From assembly GCA_965223755.1 (NCBI GenBank), contig CBDCXF010000001.1:930001-994000 (forward strand): a stretch of 64,000 nucleotides of DNA, read 5' to 3'. The position numbers and the translations under genes were made by a program. Positions 62,876 to 64,000 of this stretch are shown one piece after another (positions within the stretch are counted from its first letter, which is position 1; each line of letters opens with the position of its first letter). The stretch is from CBDCXF01 sp965223755 (GTDB taxonomy: Bacteria; Acidobacteriota; Thermoanaerobaculia; Multivoradales; JAHEKO01). The notes beneath the pieces were generated by a model, which saw only the letters and a list, made by a program, of their open reading frames with translations, did not search any database and was not told the origin of the DNA.

Positions 62876-63664
62876 CTAATCACCATCCGGCAAATCCATC
62901 CCCATAGCATGGTAGCCGGCGTCAACGTAAACCGTTTCGCCGGTGATGCCGGCCGCCAACGGCGATAGCAAGTAGGCGCCCAGGTTGCCGACATCGCGCG
63001 GTTCGATCCCGCTCTTGAGTGGCGCCATGTCGGCGAACTTGCCGTACATCTGCATAAAGCCCGGGATGCTGCGAGCAGCCACGGTCTTGACCGGACCGGC
63101 GGAAACCGCGTTGACGCGCACTGAGTTCTTGCCCAGATCGTAAGCGAGGTAGCGCACCGTAGATTCGAGGGCGCTCTTGGCGATCCCCATGACGTTGTAC
63201 TTGGGCACCACCTTCTCCGCCGCGTAGTAGGTCAAAGTCACCAGGCCGGCCCCGGCATTGAGTTGGGTCTCGGCCTCGCGCGCCACCGCCAGCAAGGAGT
63301 AGGCCGAAACCTCCAACGCCAGGAGCCAGTCTTCCTTGGAGGTCTCGATGTAGCGCCCGTCCATGGCGGGACGGGGTGCAAAAGCAATGGCGTGCACAAT
63401 GCCGTCGATGCCGTCCCACGCCTGGCCCAGATCGGCCATCATCGAGCGCAATTCATCCTCGTTGGTGACATCACATTGGTACAAACGGGCACCATCGTTA
63501 TCGGCGGTGAGCTTTTCGAGCCCCGCTTGCTGCCGCTCAGCTTGGTAGCTGAAGGCGAGATTGGCTCCGGCATCGCGCGCCGCTTCCGCGATCGCCCAGC
63601 CGAGGCTGAACTTGTTCGTCACCCCCATGACGAGGATGTTCTTATTTTTGAGTCCGATGTCCAT
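62876..63664 (-). CDS. fabI: Enoyl-[acyl-carrier-protein] reductase (NADH)
   Basis: Last reductive step of fatty acid chain elongation; 262 residues, standard length. The FabI-type nucleotide motif GVTNKFSLGWAIA replaces the usual SDR glycine pattern. Catalytic Tyr146, Tyr156 and Lys163 (TYYAAE, KYNVMGIAKSALE) sit at the E. coli FabI positions. The ATG at 63664 is the natural start. It lies between repeat-filled gaps with no operon partner visible. Confidence 0.96.
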   Translation of the reverse strand: MDIGLKNKNILVMGVTNKFSLGWAIAEAARDAGANLAFSYQAERQQAGLEKLTADNDGARLYQCDVTNEDELRSMMADLGQAWDGIDGIVHAIAFAPRPAMDGRYIETSKEDWLLALEVSAYSLLAVAREAETQLNAGAGLVTLTYYAAEKVVPKYNVMGIAKSALESTVRYLAYDLGKNSVRVNAVSAGPVKTVAARSIPGFMQMYGKFADMAPLKSGIEPRDVGNLGAYLLSPLAAGITGETVYVDAGYHAMGMDLPDGD

Positions 63665-63690
63665 GGGTGGATGATACAGCGGGGAGAGTG

Positions 63691-63965
63691 GCCAGTGATC
63701 AGTGGTCAGTGATCAGTGGTCAGTGGTCAGTGATCAGTGATCAGTGGTCAGTGGTCAGTGGTCAGTGGTCAGTGATCAGTGGTCAGTGGTCAGTGGTCAG
63801 TGGTCAGTGATCAGGACAGAGTGACGTGTAGGGGGAGGGGCTTGTCCCCTCCCGGGAGCCCACAAGGGGCTCCCCTACATAGACAGTGAGCAGTGAGCAG
63901 TGAGCAGTGAGCAGTGAGCAGTGAGCAGTGAGCAGTGAGCAGTGAGCAGTGAGCAGTGAGCAGTG
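63691..63965. repeat. Heptamer array, palindromic element, heptamer array
   Basis: 63691-63809: seventeen GTCAGTG/ATCAGTG units. 63826-63880: GTAGGGG...CCCCTAC palindromic element. 63882-63965: twelve units, nearly all AGCAGTG. No gene is visible from 63665 to the window end. Confidence 0.9.
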
Positions 63966-64000
63966 AAGAAGATACGCTGGCCGTCGTCAACCGTCACAAT

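Overview
The window is GC-rich bacterial chromosome from a Gram-negative (diderm) organism. Evidence for an outer membrane and periplasm: an MltA murein transglycosylase, an OmpA-type protein, several lipoproteins and a YceI protein. The gene mix fits a deep-branching lineage such as Acidobacteriota (Thermoanaerobaculia-like), but that placement is an impression of mine and not proven by the sequence. The mix includes ligase D, paired M16 peptidases, bacterial Elp3, DUF3604 and DUF3179 proteins, and heptamer repeats in the intergenic spaces. I found no rRNA, tRNA, CRISPR array, transposase or phage gene.

Layout. 1-7.7 kb: ligD (cut by the window edge), an M16 zinc peptidase, an ABC-F ATPase and an AlkA-like glycosylase, all on +. 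7.7-11.4 kb (-): M19 dipeptidase, recJ, efp. 11.6-18.1 kb: amidohydrolase lipoprotein, a DUF3179 protein with an in-frame TGA at its family cysteine (probable selenoprotein), mltA, a carbon-nitrogen hydrolase (-), and an NSS transporter with its 38-residue small subunit. 18.4-22.1 kb (-): an active/inactive M16 peptidase pair. 22.3-29.0 kb: FMN glutamate-synthase-like protein, DUF3604 lipoprotein, nucleotidyltransferase (-), PDZ protein, TerC (-).

29.2-48.2 kb (-) holds two giant secreted proteins of about 3655 and 2556 residues. They share a nearly identical 6.4 kb 3' cassette that encodes eight SdrD/Cna-B-like repeats, nested dockerin-like calcium loops and a gingipain-type (C25) cysteine peptidase. 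The N-terminal heads are unrelated: P-domain plus F5/8C in one, a VWA domain in the other. Between the two genes lies a candidate structured RNA leader.

48.5-51.9 kb: a Trm9-like tRNA methyltransferase and Elp3 flank a VapBC-type toxin-antitoxin pair whose toxin lacks a normal start codon. Elp3 and Trm9 catalyse successive steps of wobble-uridine (mcm5U34) synthesis in eukaryotes, so their proximity here is suggestive. 52.3-63.7 kb: PhzF, YceI, DUF2391, DUF885 peptidase, a glycine-zipper lipoprotein, HU, an SSS symporter with YhhN, an OmpA/BON protein with a membrane-anchored helix-hairpin-helix protein, and fabI.

Intergenic spaces are unusually repetitive. Arrays of imperfect 7-bp repeats (three are exactly 16 units, 112 bp) sit directly beside two families of interspersed GC-rich palindromic elements, often starting at or inside the stop codon of the preceding gene.
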